From positions 1 to 63,052 of the forward strand of contig JAKPHK010000089.1 in assembly GCA_029550345.1 (NCBI GenBank): a stretch of DNA of 63,052 nucleotides. Direction: 5' to 3'. A program made the translations under genes and the position numbers. Shown in pieces: positions 23,547-33,226 of the stretch. Positions within the stretch are counted from its first letter, which is position 1; every line of letters starts with the position of its first letter. Under the pieces are notes generated by a model. It was not told the origin of the DNA. It saw only the letters and a program-made list of their open reading frames with translations, and searched no databases. The DNA is from Pseudomonadota bacterium (GTDB lineage: Bacteria; Pseudomonadota; Alphaproteobacteria; Sphingomonadales; Sphingomonadaceae).

Positions 23547-24683
23547 ATGGACAACACGGCCTGCCGCCTGACCGGCTGCGAGTTTCCGCTGTTCGCCTTC
23601 AGCCATTGCCGCGACGTAGTTGTGGCGGTGAGCAAGGCGGGCGGCTTTGGCGTGCTGGGGGCGACCCGCTTTACCTCCGATCAGCTTGAGGAAGAGCTGG
23701 CCTGGATCGACGCACATATCGACGGCGCACCCTATGGCGTGGACGTACTGGTGCCCGAAACGATCGACCCGCGCGTGGCCGAATTTGCCGACAACGCCCA
23801 GCGCGCCGCCGCCGTATCGGGCGAACACCGCAAGTTTACCGCCGGGCTGCTGAACCAGTATGGCATCGCGGTGAGTCCCGACGAGGTGGTCCATTATGAG
23901 GGCCGCGCCGGGATCACGCCGGAAAACGGCTATGCCCAGATGGAGGTGGCCTTTCGCCACCCGATCAGGCTGATCGCCAATGCGCTCGGCATCGCTCCGC
24001 CCCGGATGATCGAGGAAGGCAAGAAGCGCGGAGTTCCCGTCGCCGCGCTGGTCGGGGCCAAGGAACACGCGCTGCGCCAGGCCGCCGCCGGGGTGGACAT
24101 CATCGTCGCGCAAGGCGGAGAGGCCGGCGGACACTGCGGTGAGGTTTCGACCCTGGTGCTGATCCCCGAAGTGGTCCGTGCGCTGAAAGCCGCCGGGCAG
24201 GACATCCCAGTGCTGGCCGCAGGCGGGATCATGACCGGGGCGCAGATGGCGGCGATGATGGCAGCGGGGGCGCAAGGGGCCTGGACCGGTTCGGTCTGGC
24301 TCGCCACCACCGAGGCGGAAACCAGCGAGGCCTTCCGCGACAAGATGATCGCCGCGCGCAGCCGCGATACCGTGCGCAGCCGCAGCCGCACCGGCAAGCC
24401 CGCACGCCAGCTACGCTCCGTCTGGCACGAGGCCTGGGACGGCGAGGCCAGCCCCGGCACCCTGCCGATGCCGCTGATGGGCATGGTATCGGAGCCCAGC
24501 TTTCAGAAGATCGAGAAGGCCGTGGTCAATGGCAACGAACAGGCCCGCGAGCTGGTCAGCTATTTCGTCGGCCAGGGCGTCGGGCTGGTCGATCAGGTCC
24601 GCAGCGCCAAGGGCGTGGTGCAGGACTTCCGCGAGGAATTTGTCGAGGCGGTAGGCGGACTGGCGGGGATGCTGGGGGATTGA
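23547..24683 (+). CDS. nitronate monooxygenase-like FMN enzyme
   Basis: A 378-residue TIM-barrel flavoprotein of the NMO/2-nitropropane dioxygenase family. The FMN phosphate-binding and active-site signatures IIVAQGGEAGGHCGE (with the catalytic-type His) and VLAAGGIMTGAQMAAMMAAGAQGAWTGS are intact. Many members oxidise nitronates; others are enoyl reductases or have unknown substrates. Two elements upstream suggest regulation: an 18-bp operator candidate shared with the acyl-CoA synthetase and a hairpin over the Shine-Dalgarno. The company of CoA-transferase genes points to catabolism of an acyl compound. Specific substrate not determined. Confidence 0.85.
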   Translation: MDNTACRLTGCEFPLFAFSHCRDVVVAVSKAGGFGVLGATRFTSDQLEEELAWIDAHIDGAPYGVDVLVPETIDPRVAEFADNAQRAAAVSGEHRKFTAGLLNQYGIAVSPDEVVHYEGRAGITPENGYAQMEVAFRHPIRLIANALGIAPPRMIEEGKKRGVPVAALVGAKEHALRQAAAGVDIIVAQGGEAGGHCGEVSTLVLIPEVVRALKAAGQDIPVLAAGGIMTGAQMAAMMAAGAQGAWTGSVWLATTEAETSEAFRDKMIAARSRDTVRSRSRTGKPARQLRSVWHEAWDGEASPGTLPMPLMGMVSEPSFQKIEKAVVNGNEQARELVSYFVGQGVGLVDQVRSAKGVVQDFREEFVEAVGGLAGMLGD

Positions 24684-24721
24684 GGAATTGAGTTGTGGGG
24701 GCAAAGCTGTAGCTTCCCCCC

Positions 24722-25405
24722 ATGACCTACACCCTGATCACCGCCAATCGGAACTATTCGAGCTGGTCGCTGCGCCCCTGGCTGCTGATGAAAGCGCTGG
24801 GCATTCCCTTTGAGGACCGGCTTGAGCCCTTCACCAGGCCGGACAATTATGAGGACTTCCGCAAGTTCTCCCCGACCGGGCAGGTTCCGCTGCTGATCGA
24901 TGGGGCGCTCCGCATTCCGGATTCGCTGGGTATCACACTCTATCTGGCGGATCGGCACGAAGGGATCTGGCCCAGCGATCCCGAAGCGCGGATCTTCGCG
25001 CAAGGCGCGGTCTGCGAAATGCACGGCGGGTTCGGCCACCTGCGCAACGATTGCACCATGAACATCGGCGTGCGGGTGACCCCCAAGCCGATGAGCGAGG
25101 GGCTAAAACGCAATGTCACCCGGGTGCGCGAACTGTTCGAAGAAGGGCTGGAGCGCTTCGACGGTCCGTGGCTGGCAGGTGCAGAATTCTCTGCCGTCGA
25201 TGCCTTCTTCGCCCCCGTAGCCTACCGTATCCGCACCTACGGACTGGACGTTGGCAAGGGGCAGGTCTGGGTCGATCATATCCTGAACCAGCCAGCCATG
25301 CTGGACTGGGAGGCGCAAGCACTGGCGGAAGACTGGCGCGAGGAAGGCCACGAGGCAGAGCTCACCGCGGCCGGGGTGATTACGGCGGACTATCGCCGGG
25401 CCTGA
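24722..25405 (+). CDS. glutathione S-transferase
   Basis: A 227-residue GST. The N-terminal thioredoxin-like half has ITANRNYSSWSLRPWLLMKAL (the SSWSLRPW segment with the catalytic-type Ser) and the cis-Pro SPTGQVPLLIDG and DSLGITLYLAD (Asp-Ser) glutathione-binding elements. The C-terminal half is all-helical. It resembles the maleylacetoacetate-isomerase/Zeta-like group common in sphingomonads. The stop codon overlaps the convergent alpha/beta hydrolase by 26 bases. Physiological substrate unknown. Confidence 0.88.
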   Translation: MTYTLITANRNYSSWSLRPWLLMKALGIPFEDRLEPFTRPDNYEDFRKFSPTGQVPLLIDGALRIPDSLGITLYLADRHEGIWPSDPEARIFAQGAVCEMHGGFGHLRNDCTMNIGVRVTPKPMSEGLKRNVTRVRELFEEGLERFDGPWLAGAEFSAVDAFFAPVAYRIRTYGLDVGKGQVWVDHILNQPAMLDWEAQALAEDWREEGHEAELTAAGVITADYRRA

Positions 25406-26177
25406 ACCGATCAAGATACCAGGCCAGCGTCGAATAGTGCGACAGGCCGGGCAGCATCCGCACCTCATCCGCGCAGCTCAGCCGCTCGGCCAGGGCCAGC
25501 GCCATGGCCGGGGGCACCCAATTGTCCTGATCGCCCTGCCAGATTGTGACCGGCTGGGTCACGGCAGCAAGCACTGGCTCCCACTGTGCGACATAGGCGG
25601 CAATCTCGGTACGATAGGGGACTGCACCCGCCGCGAAAGTTTCCGCCAGCAGCGCGGTGAGCAACGCCCGGAATTCGGCCCGGGACGCCAGTTGCCTGTC
25701 CGCGCCCCGGCTGCCCGCCAACAGAGTCCGGACCAGCACGGCCGGAGCGACGCGGGCCAGCACTCCCTGCAGTGAGCAGGCCAGCCGAAAGCGGCGCGGA
25801 TGATCGCGCGCCATGCCAAACAGCCCGCCGCCGGCCATGGCGCCGAGAAAGTCACCCAGCGTCAAAGGTGCGGCCGGGGCAATCAGATCAATCCGGTGGA
25901 CCGCCCCTTTCAGGCGGGCAGCAACCCGCAAAGCCGCGGCAGCACCCAATGAGAAGCCGACAAGGTGGATTGACGCCCCGCCGGATTGCTCGGCAATGAT
26001 GTCCGAAAGGCGCGCAAAGTGTTCGGCAGCGCCCCCCTGCCCCGCCAGCCGGTGGCGATCGGGGACGAACAGCTGCGATCCTTGCATCCATCCGCCATTG
26101 CTGCAGAGCCGCAGCTCTGCCGCCGTTCCGGGAAGGCCGTGCATATAGACGGTCAGGCCGGTGCGCTGTGTTGGCAC
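25380..26177 (-). CDS. alpha/beta hydrolase
   Basis: A 265-residue alpha/beta-hydrolase-fold enzyme. The nucleophile elbow is GFSLG (Ser), the oxyanion region is MHGLPG near the N-terminus, the acid is probably the Asp of IWQGDQDNWVP, and the His is in MLPGLSHYSTL. No signal peptide is seen, so it is cytoplasmic. Ester or lipid substrates are likely but unknown. It is followed within 26 overlapping bases by the convergent GST gene and lies 13 bases after the metK stop, so it could be cotranscribed with metK. Confidence 0.82.
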   Translation of the reverse strand: MPTQRTGLTVYMHGLPGTAAELRLCSNGGWMQGSQLFVPDRHRLAGQGGAAEHFARLSDIIAEQSGGASIHLVGFSLGAAAALRVAARLKGAVHRIDLIAPAAPLTLGDFLGAMAGGGLFGMARDHPRRFRLACSLQGVLARVAPAVLVRTLLAGSRGADRQLASRAEFRALLTALLAETFAAGAVPYRTEIAAYVAQWEPVLAAVTQPVTIWQGDQDNWVPPAMALALAERLSCADEVRMLPGLSHYSTLAWYLDRFRPGDSPP

Positions 26178-26190
26178 CGCCAGCCGCCGC

Positions 26191-27396
26191 TCAACCCAGC
26201 GCGGCCTTCAGATCCTCGACCAGATCGAGCCGTTCCCACGGGAACAGATCGCCCTCCGCCTTGCGGCCGAAGTGGCCATAGGCGGCGGTCTTCTTGTAGA
26301 TCGGCTTGTTGAGGCCCAGGTGGATGCGGATGCTGCGCGGGGTCAGGCCGCCCAGTTTCGGCAGCGAGAGGATCGCCTTTTCGATAGCGGCTTCGCTCAC
26401 TGTCCCGGTGTCATGCGTATCGACATAGAGAGAAAGCGGCTCCGACACGCCGATCGCATAGGCGATCTGAATCGTGCAGCGCGTGGCAAGGCCCGCCGCG
26501 ACGACGTTCTTGGCCAGATAGCGGGTGATATAGGCGGCCGAACGGTCAACCTTTGTCGGGTCCTTGCCCGAAAATGCACCGCCGCCATGCGGGGCCGCGC
26601 CGCCATAGGTATCGACGATAATCTTGCGGCCGGTCAGCCCGGCATCCCCATCGGGACCGCCGATAACGAAGCTGCCGGTGGGGTTGATGTAATAGACGGT
26701 GTCGCGCAGCAGCACCGGCGGGATCACATCGGCCACCACCCGCTTCACATAGGCGTGAAGCTCTGCCTCTTTCTCACCCTCGTCATAGCCGGGGGCGTGC
26801 TGGGTTGAGACGACCACCGCGGTCGCCGCGACCGGCAGGCTGCCTTCATAGCGCAGCGTCACCTGGCTCTTGGCGTCCGGCTCAAGGAACGGGGCCTTGC
26901 CGGAGTGGCGATCGGCCGCCATTCGCTCAAGAATCTTGTGGCTGTAATAGAGCGTGGCCGGCATCAGATCAGGAGTTTCATCGGTGGCATAGCCGAACAT
27001 GATCCCCTGATCGCCCGCGCCTTCATCCTTGTTGTCACTGGCATCGACGCCCTGGGCGATGTGGGCCGACTGGCCGTGCAGGCGGTTGATAAATTCCAGT
27101 TTTTCCCAGTGGAACCCGTCCTGCTCATAACCGATTTCGCGCACCGTATTGCGCACAACCTGTTCGATCTCGTCCATCGCGCCCGGCGCCCATTCGCCGT
27201 TCTCGTAAACGCCTTTGCAGCGGATTTCCCCGGCCAGAACGACCAGCTGGGTGGTGGTCAGCGTTTCGCAGGCGATCCGTGCCTCAGAGTCTTTGGCCAG
27301 GAACAGATCGACGATCGCATCGGAAATCTGGTCCGAAACCTTGTCAGGATGGCCTTCTGAAACGGACTCTGAGGTGAAGAGGTAATCGGTGCGCAT
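26191..27396 (-). CDS. metK: S-adenosylmethionine synthase MetK
   Basis: A 401-residue methionine adenosyltransferase making SAM from ATP and methionine. The signatures [23 protein letters not shown] and the [17 protein letters not shown]-loop-like motif are intact. I prefer the ATG at 27396 ([12 protein letters not shown]) because GGGG lies nine bases upstream; an ATG at 27408 would add four residues. Just before that upstream ATG, 27409-27424 read ATAAAG-GAAA-CTTTAT on the plus strand, a small perfect hairpin in the leader. No SAM riboswitch architecture was seen. It follows lnt by about 40 bases. Confidence 0.95.
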   Translation of the reverse strand: MRTDYLFTSESVSEGHPDKVSDQISDAIVDLFLAKDSEARIACETLTTTQLVVLAGEIRCKGVYENGEWAPGAMDEIEQVVRNTVREIGYEQDGFHWEKLEFINRLHGQSAHIAQGVDASDNKDEGAGDQGIMFGYATDETPDLMPATLYYSHKILERMAADRHSGKAPFLEPDAKSQVTLRYEGSLPVAATAVVVSTQHAPGYDEGEKEAELHAYVKRVVADVIPPVLLRDTVYYINPTGSFVIGGPDGDAGLTGRKIIVDTYGGAAPHGGGAFSGKDPTKVDRSAAYITRYLAKNVVAAGLATRCTIQIAYAIGVSEPLSLYVDTHDTGTVSEAAIEKAILSLPKLGGLTPRSIRIHLGLNKPIYKKTAAYGHFGRKAEGDLFPWERLDLVEDLKAALG

Positions 27397-27436
27397 CGCG
27401 GACCCCATATAAAGGAAACTTTATGTCTGCCTTTTA

Positions 27437-29005
27437 CTACTCGCGCAAACGCCGCCGCGCAACCAGCGACAGGCCAAGAAGTGCTATCGCCCAGACAAGA
27501 CTTAGCGGGTTGCCGTATTGCGCAAACAGTGTTGGCGGCAAGGCTGGCGGGATCATGCCGTCGCGCCGTTCCGCCTTGTCGAGGCCGATCGCCGCACGCA
27601 CCGCCCCGCTGGCGTCGATCACCGCGCTGATCCCGGTGGTGGTCGCCCGGATCAGGGGCAGGCCTTCCTCTATTGCACGCAGCCGGGCCTGGGCGAGGTG
27701 CTGCGGCGGGCCCCAGGCACCGTACCAACCATCGTTGGACGGGTTGAACATATAGTCCGGGCGATCAGCGCGATCGACCTGCGCACCCGGAAAGATCACT
27801 TCATAGCAAACGCCGATCCCGGCTTTGCCCCAGGGTCCGAAGTCTATGGTCCGGGGACCGGGGCCGGGGATGAAGGCAATGTCGCCTGGCACGAACCGCG
27901 CCAGCCCTAAAGGCTCAAGCACCGATGACAGCGGAACATATTCGCCGAACGGGACAAGATGAGACTTGTAATAAAAGCCGCGGATTGCCGCGCGGCTGTC
28001 AATCGCGGTTACCGAATTGCGGGCGCCAACCAGCTTGCTGCCATCCAGCACCAGTTCGGTGTTGCCGGTCAGCAGCAGCCCGCCCTCACCCGCGACACGG
28101 GCCAGGCTGGCGCGCGCCGCAACCGGGTCCTCGGTGTAATTGAAGGCAGCGTAATAGCCGGTCGGATAACCGTTCTTGAGCAGCACCGGCACGCCGGATT
28201 CCGGCCAGAACACCACCCGCCGCTGGCCCGGCCGCCGCGCCAGGCTGAGGCTGCTTGAGCGCCGGAACTGATCGGCATAGCTTTCGGGATCGTGCAGGCT
28301 GTCCTGCGAAAGATTGGCCTGCACCAGGGTGTAGGCCAGCCGTCCTTCGCGCTGATCGGTTGCGGCCGGCAGCAGGAACAAGGCGATCGGCCCCAGCGCC
28401 AGCAGCGCCGTCTGCCAATCACCACGGCGGCGATGCGCGGCGAGCAGCAAACCGCCCGCCAGCAGCACGACCAGTCCCGAAAGCGCATAGGTTCCCAGCC
28501 ATTTCGCCGACATGGCCAGGCCCGGGTTGGCGAAGGATTTGAGCGTGATCGCCGCCAAAGGGTTCCACGGAAATCCGGTAAAAACCCAGCCGCGCAGCCA
28601 TTCACCCAGAATCCAGCACCCGGCCATCGCCAGCACCAGCGCGGCGCGGTTTGTGCGCCCCACAGCAAAAGCCGCCGCCGCCGACAGCCCCGGCCAGATC
28701 GCCAGATAGGCCGCCAGCCCGGCGACCGCGACCCAGCCCAGCCAGGGCGGCAGCGCCGCCTGAAAGCCGAACGCGGTCACCAGCCAGTTGAGCCCAAGCG
28801 TGAACTGGGCAAAGCCGAACAGCCAGCCAAGCACAAAGGCGCGGCGCCATGTTTCCGCCCGCCCGATCAGTTCGATCAGCAAGGCCAGGGCCAGCAGCCC
28901 CAGCGGCCACAATCCCAGCGGTTCAAACGCGAGCGCGCTGCCCAGGCCGCCCAGCAGGGCAAGCAGGCGGGGCCAGGCAAAGATCCGGTTCACCGCGCGC
29001 ACCAC
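27437..29005 (-). CDS. lnt: apolipoprotein N-acyltransferase Lnt
   Basis: A 522-residue inner-membrane enzyme adding the third acyl chain to the N-terminal cysteine of lipoproteins. Several membrane segments precede a carbon-nitrogen hydrolase domain. The catalytic triad is visible as Glu in FWPESGVPVL, Lys in FYYKSHLVPFGEYVPL and Cys in GIGVCYEVIFPG. The start is GTG at 29005, next to a second GTG, with a weak ribosome site; the protein N-terminus is therefore uncertain by a few residues. It lies between the DUF4167 gene upstream and metK downstream in the minus-strand block. Confidence 0.94.
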   Translation of the reverse strand: MVRAVNRIFAWPRLLALLGGLGSALAFEPLGLWPLGLLALALLIELIGRAETWRRAFVLGWLFGFAQFTLGLNWLVTAFGFQAALPPWLGWVAVAGLAAYLAIWPGLSAAAAFAVGRTNRAALVLAMAGCWILGEWLRGWVFTGFPWNPLAAITLKSFANPGLAMSAKWLGTYALSGLVVLLAGGLLLAAHRRRGDWQTALLALGPIALFLLPAATDQREGRLAYTLVQANLSQDSLHDPESYADQFRRSSSLSLARRPGQRRVVFWPESGVPVLLKNGYPTGYYAAFNYTEDPVAARASLARVAGEGGLLLTGNTELVLDGSKLVGARNSVTAIDSRAAIRGFYYKSHLVPFGEYVPLSSVLEPLGLARFVPGDIAFIPGPGPRTIDFGPWGKAGIGVCYEVIFPGAQVDRADRPDYMFNPSNDGWYGAWGPPQHLAQARLRAIEEGLPLIRATTTGISAVIDASGAVRAAIGLDKAERRDGMIPPALPPTLFAQYGNPLSLVWAIALLGLSLVARRRLRE

Positions 29006-29013
29006 GCGGGGCG

Positions 29014-29763
29014 TCAGCTCACCGATTCGAGCGCCTCACCGGCGTCGCCGGCGCTTGGCTTGCGGCGCGGTGCGCGCTTGCGCGGCTTGGCTTCGGCCTC
29101 TTCCCCGTCATCGCGGGTCGTCGCAGCGATCGCGGGCGGCAGCGATGCAGGGTCAAGCCCGGCAGGCTCACCATCGTCGCGATCCTCACGGGGCTGGCGC
29201 GGTGCGCGTTCACGGCGCGGCCGCAGGCCTGTGCTCTTGCGATTTTCGCGAACAAAGGGGTTTTCGGCGGGTTCGTAGGGGTTGCCATCGCCATCACCCT
29301 GCTCTGCCGCGGCATCGGCAGCGGATTCCTCGGCGCCGGATTCGTCCTCTTCGCGCGCTTCCTGCTCGTCACGCGGCGGGCGCGGCTGACGCTGCTGGCG
29401 GTTGAAGGTCGGCTGATCGAAGTTGGGGAAATCACCCGCGCCGCCGAAATCGCCGGCGTCATCACCGTCGGCACCATCGTCCTGCCAGCGTTCGCCCTGC
29501 GGGCGGCCACCGCGCTGTTCTTCCTGGCGCTGGCGCTGATCGGCGATCACGCGGAAATAGTGATCGGCGAACTGCAGGTAATATTCGGCCTGAACCCGAT
29601 CGCCGTTGAGGTGCGCGTCCTGCGCCAGCTTGCGGTATTTTTCCAGCAGCTGCGGCGCATTGCCGCGCGCGCGGCTATCGATCCGGTTGAGCTGCTGACC
29701 GCCGCCGTTGTTCTGACGGTTACCCCGGCCACGCCGGCGGTTATTCCCACGATTGTTGTTCAA
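29014..29763 (-). CDS. DUF4167 protein (Asn/Arg-rich N-terminus)
   Basis: A 249-residue protein with the DUF4167 core (RARGNAPQLLEKYRKLAQDA, about residues 25-90) and a long low-complexity acidic and basic C-terminal part. It begins NNNRGNNRRRGRGNRQNN. I start at TTG 29763 because AGGGA lies about ten bases upstream and the family starts this way; an ATG at 29838 would add 25 unlike residues. DUF4167 proteins are alphaproteobacterial, probably RNA-binding or ribosome-associated, but no function is established. The gene is between prmC and lnt. Confidence 0.85.
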   Translation of the reverse strand: MNNNRGNNRRRGRGNRQNNGGGQQLNRIDSRARGNAPQLLEKYRKLAQDAHLNGDRVQAEYYLQFADHYFRVIADQRQRQEEQRGGRPQGERWQDDGADGDDAGDFGGAGDFPNFDQPTFNRQQRQPRPPRDEQEAREEDESGAEESAADAAAEQGDGDGNPYEPAENPFVRENRKSTGLRPRRERAPRQPREDRDDGEPAGLDPASLPPAIAATTRDDGEEAEAKPRKRAPRRKPSAGDAGEALESVS

Positions 29764-29964
29764 GGGGTACGTTTCCCTAAAAGCGGCCCGCCCGGCACTT
29801 CCGGACTGCCCGGCCGCATAACCCTGAGCCCCGGCCACATTTGCGGTCCGGGTTCCGACATCTGCAAGTGAGCAGAACCTTTGGCGCAGCTCCCAAACGC
29901 AAATGTTGGAATTGGCCTGCGGGACACGACCATCAAGGCGGTCCGGCGCTGGCCTGATCCCGAT

Positions 29965-30828
29965 TTACGGGGTTGCGGCCCCCTTGCCAAGCGAAATCTT
30001 GAACTGAAGCGCGCGCGGGCGATCGGCCAGATCGCGGTGGAGCTGCGATTCCAGCCCCGCTGCTGCCCCGATCGCGGCAACCGGGTCGGCCTGGCGGTAG
30101 CCGATTTCGACCAGTGCAACCCCATCCGGGGCCAGCAGGCCGGGCAATTGCGGGATCAGCACGCGGTAATCGTCGAGCCCCTCTGGCCCGGCGAACAGCG
30201 CGCCCGCCGGTTCATGATCGCGCACCGCCGGTTCAAGCTCGGCATCCTGTTCGACATAGGGCGGATTGGCGAGGATCAGATCGAACCGGCCCAACCCTTC
30301 GGCCCAGCCCGGCTGGTGCCAATCGGCCCGGATCAGTTCGGCTTGCAGACCCAGACGGCGGGCATTGCGGGTGGCCACCGCCAGCGCCTCGGCCGAACGG
30401 TCGATCCCGATTCCCTCCGCCTCTGGCCATTCGCTCAGCGCCGCCAGCAGCAAGCAGCCCGATCCGGTGCCAAGGTCGAGAATACGGGCCGGACCTTGCT
30501 TACCAAAGGCCGCCAGTGCTGCCTCGATCAGCGTTTCGCTGTCCGCTCGCGGTACCAGCACCGCGCCCGAGACCTCCAGCGCAAGCCCCCAGAATTCGGT
30601 CTGTCCGGTGATATAGGCAAGCGGTTCATTGGCGGCTCGACGCGCGATCAGTTCATCAAAAGCTGTCGGTGAAGGATCCTGCATCCGCCGCAGGAACAGG
30701 TCCGAACGGCTGACCCCCAAGGCGTGGGCCATCAACAGTTCGGCGTCGAGCCGGGCGGTATCGGTCCGCGCCCCCAGCACCTCGGTCGCCGCGCGGATCG
30801 CCTGGGCGACGGTGGTGTCTGCGCTCAT
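29965..30828 (-). CDS. prmC: peptide chain release factor N5-glutamine methyltransferase PrmC
   Basis: A 287-residue SAM-dependent enzyme that methylates the GGQ glutamine of release factors RF1/RF2. The SAM motif ILDLGTGSGCLLL and the catalytic NPPY in LILANPPYVEQ are intact, and the N-terminal helical domain is present. The ATG at 30828 begins MSADTT; upstream in-frame codons are an extension over prfA. It lies one base from the prfA stop, the classic substrate-enzyme pairing. The 200 bases between it and DUF4167 contain no gene I can support. Confidence 0.95.
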   Translation of the reverse strand: MSADTTVAQAIRAATEVLGARTDTARLDAELLMAHALGVSRSDLFLRRMQDPSPTAFDELIARRAANEPLAYITGQTEFWGLALEVSGAVLVPRADSETLIEAALAAFGKQGPARILDLGTGSGCLLLAALSEWPEAEGIGIDRSAEALAVATRNARRLGLQAELIRADWHQPGWAEGLGRFDLILANPPYVEQDAELEPAVRDHEPAGALFAGPEGLDDYRVLIPQLPGLLAPDGVALVEIGYRQADPVAAIGAAAGLESQLHRDLADRPRALQFKISLGKGAATP

Positions 30829-30829
30829 C

Positions 30830-31903
30830 TCACTCGCCCAGCGCGGCCAGCCGCTTGGCCTGGTCCTCGGCAATCAGCGCGTCGATCAGTTCGCCCAGCC
30901 CCGGCCCTTCGAGGATTTCCGGCAGGCGGTGCAGGGTCAGGTTGATCCGGTGATCGGTAACGCGCCCCTGCGGAAAGTTATAGGTCCGGATCCGCTCGCT
31001 GCGATCGCCCGAGCCAACCATCGCCCGCCGCGCTTCGGCCTCGGCGCCCTGGGCAGCGTCGCGCTGGGCCTCGAACAGGCGGGCGCGCAGCACCTGCATC
31101 GCCTTGTCCTTGTTCTTGTGCTGGCTGCGGCCATCCTGGCAGGTGACCACGGTGCCGGTCGGCAGGTGGGTGATCCGCACGGCGGAATCGGTGGTGTTGA
31201 CGTGCTGCCCGCCGGCGCCCGATGCCCTGTAAACGTCGATCTTGAGGTCCTTGTCCTCGATCGAAACGTCCACCTCATCGGGCTCGGGCAGGACCGCGAC
31301 GGTTGCCGCGCTGGTGTGGATCCGCCCGCCGCTTTCGGTCACCGGCACGCGCTGAACCCGGTGGACCCCGCTTTCGAACTTGAGCTTGGCAAACACGCCG
31401 TTGCCGCTGATCTGCGCGACCACTTCCTTGAAACCGCCGATGTCGCTGGCATTGGCGCTGACCACCTCGATCCGCCAGCCCTGCTCGGCGGCAAAGCGCT
31501 CGTACATCCGCAGCAGATCAGCCGCGAACAGCGCCGCCTCGTCCCCGCCGGTTCCGGCCCGGATTTCGAGCATGGCCGAGCGGCTGTCAGCCGCATCGCG
31601 CGGCAGCATGGCGATCGCCAGCTGGTGTTCGGCCTCTTCAAGATCGGTCTTGAGGACGCGGCTCTCCTCCTCGGCCATTTCGCGCATTTCAGGATCGTCG
31701 AGTTCGGCCATGGCCCCCAGCGCGACCAGCTCGGCCCGCATCGCCTCAACCAGCCCGGCCGCCTTGGCCACCGGCTCAAGCTCGGCATAGTCGCGGCTGG
31801 CGGCGATAAAATCCTTGCCCTCAAGCGTCCCCGAAGCCAACCGCGCCTCTATTTCGGAGAAGCGGGCAGCGATCTGGGCAAGGCGGGCGTCGGAGACAGA
31901 CAT
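30830..31903 (-). CDS. prfA: peptide chain release factor 1
   Basis: A 357-residue RF1 that recognises UAA and UAG and triggers hydrolysis of peptidyl-tRNA. The GGQ loop is in [11 protein letters not shown], and the stop-recognition PxT-type tripeptide region is present in the central domain. Length is typical. Its start codon overlaps the hisS stop codon by one base, so hisS-prfA-prmC is one operon. Confidence 0.96.
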   Translation of the reverse strand: MSVSDARLAQIAARFSEIEARLASGTLEGKDFIAASRDYAELEPVAKAAGLVEAMRAELVALGAMAELDDPEMREMAEEESRVLKTDLEEAEHQLAIAMLPRDAADSRSAMLEIRAGTGGDEAALFAADLLRMYERFAAEQGWRIEVVSANASDIGGFKEVVAQISGNGVFAKLKFESGVHRVQRVPVTESGGRIHTSAATVAVLPEPDEVDVSIEDKDLKIDVYRASGAGGQHVNTTDSAVRITHLPTGTVVTCQDGRSQHKNKDKAMQVLRARLFEAQRDAAQGAEAEARRAMVGSGDRSERIRTYNFPQGRVTDHRINLTLHRLPEILEGPGLGELIDALIAEDQAKRLAALGE

Positions 31904-33138
31904 CAGTCTTGCGCGAAACGGTTGAAGATCGTGTCGATTTGGCCCCGCTTAGCCGTCTCACGGAACGACTTCGCCGAATGCGAGTTCACGCCATCACGAA
32001 CATCCAGCGAGATCAGAACTGCCGGGTCCATTTTGCGAGCACGATCAAAGCGCTTTTTCGCGCTTCCGGTAGCGACCAATTCCGTTTCGATTCCGTCCCG
32101 GCGCATCTGCATGACCAGCGCCAGCGCTTCGGTTTCGCGCGCGGAATTTTCCGCCACTACGATAGCATCTGGGCCGAGCTGATCCCGCTCCCCCACCAAC
32201 ATCGCCAACCGCTCGATCCCGGCAGCCCAGCCGACCGCCGGGGTGAAGGGGCCGCCCAGGCTTTCCATCAGTCCGTCATAGCGCCCGCCGCCGAGCACCG
32301 TGCCCTGCGCGCCCAGCCGATCGGTGACAAATTCAAACGCGGTGTGGCGGTAATAGTCGAGGCCGCGAACCAGCGCCGGGGCGCGGGTCCACGCCACCCC
32401 TGCGGCATCCAGTCCGCTGGTGACCTTGCCGAAAAAGTCCTGCGCCTCGCCGCTCAGGAAATCGTCGATTCTGGGGGCGTCGGCCACGAACGCCTTGTCG
32501 CGCGGGTCCTTGCTGTCGAGGATGCGCAGCGGGTTGCGCTCCAGCCGGTCTTGCGAATCCTCGCTCAGGTCGCCCTTTACCGCGCGGAAATAGTCCACCA
32601 GCGAGGCGCGCCAGGCTTCGCGGCTGTCGGCATCGCCCAGGGTGTTGAGCATCAGCGTCACCCCATCGGCGATGCCCAGTTCCTTCAGCAGCTGATCGGC
32701 CATCACCAGCAGTTCCACGTCCGCCTGCGGCTCGGCCGCGCCGATGATTTCGGCGTCGAGCTGGTGGAACTGGCGATAGCGGCCCTTTTGCGGGCGTTCG
32801 TAACGGAACAGCGGGCCGTGGGTCGCCAGCTTGACCGGGGCATATTGCTGCCACCCGTTGGTGAGATAGGCGCGCGCGATCCCGGCGGTGAATTCGGGCC
32901 GCAGGGTCAGCGATTCGCCGCCGCGATCCTCGAACGAATACATTTCCTTGGAAACCACATCGGTGGTTTCGCCGATGCTGCGCGAGAATACCTCGGTCTT
33001 TTCGAAGACCGGCATTTCGACCCGGCGAAAGCGGTAGAGCCTGCGCACCCGCTCAAAGGTTTCGACCACATGGGCGAAAGCCTCGGCCTCGGCGCCGAAG
33101 ATGTCCTGGGTTCCACGGATGGCTTGCGGTGTTTTCAT
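31903..33138 (-). CDS. hisS: histidyl-tRNA synthetase HisS
   Basis: A 411-residue class II aminoacyl-tRNA synthetase. Motif 1 region begins AIRGTQDIF. Motif 2 [20 protein letters not shown], the HisA signature [12 protein letters not shown] and GGGRYDGL are intact. The ATG at 33138 begins [13 protein letters not shown]; longer frames extend over the divergent M61 gene. A long inverted repeat immediately upstream (33143-33183) can pair across the G-rich sequence that would serve as its ribosome-binding site. Confidence 0.95.
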   Translation of the reverse strand: MKTPQAIRGTQDIFGAEAEAFAHVVETFERVRRLYRFRRVEMPVFEKTEVFSRSIGETTDVVSKEMYSFEDRGGESLTLRPEFTAGIARAYLTNGWQQYAPVKLATHGPLFRYERPQKGRYRQFHQLDAEIIGAAEPQADVELLVMADQLLKELGIADGVTLMLNTLGDADSREAWRASLVDYFRAVKGDLSEDSQDRLERNPLRILDSKDPRDKAFVADAPRIDDFLSGEAQDFFGKVTSGLDAAGVAWTRAPALVRGLDYYRHTAFEFVTDRLGAQGTVLGGGRYDGLMESLGGPFTPAVGWAAGIERLAMLVGERDQLGPDAIVVAENSARETEALALVMQMRRDGIETELVATGSAKKRFDRARKMDPAVLISLDVRDGVNSHSAKSFRETAKRGQIDTIFNRFAQD

Positions 33139-33142
33139 GGCG

Positions 33143-33183
33143 CCTGCCCCTAGCTTGTATGACCTTTGTCGAAAAGGGGCAGG
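33143..33183 (-). promoter_or_regulatory. hisS leader inverted repeat over the Shine-Dalgarno
   Basis: CCTGCCCCT (33143-33151) and AGGGGCAGG (33175-33183) form a perfect 9-bp inverted repeat with a 23-base loop. On the minus strand the 3' arm, AGGGGCAGG, is the only G-rich stretch before the hisS ATG at 33138, four bases away. A hairpin here would mask initiation. The loop contains TTCGACAAAGGTC, also found before ppa. It could alternatively be a protein operator serving hisS and the divergent M61 gene. Confidence 0.4.
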
Positions 33184-33226
33184 TGAAACTTGCCCCGCGC
33201 GGCGCTTGCCGCCACAGTCGCTGCCC

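Noticed and set aside
27397..27440. SAM riboswitch before metK
   Set aside because: Only about 40 bases separate lnt and metK, and no SAM-II, SAM/SAH or SAM-V architecture is visible; only a 6-bp hairpin was found.
28292..29871. Plus-strand frames opposite lnt and DUF4167
   Set aside because: Both minus-strand genes have clear motifs; the plus-strand translations are Arg/Pro/Gln-rich shadows.
30629..33153. Long plus-strand frames across prmC, prfA and hisS
   Set aside because: They overlap three well-supported minus-strand genes and encode low-complexity His/Arg/Gln-rich sequence with no recognisable domain.
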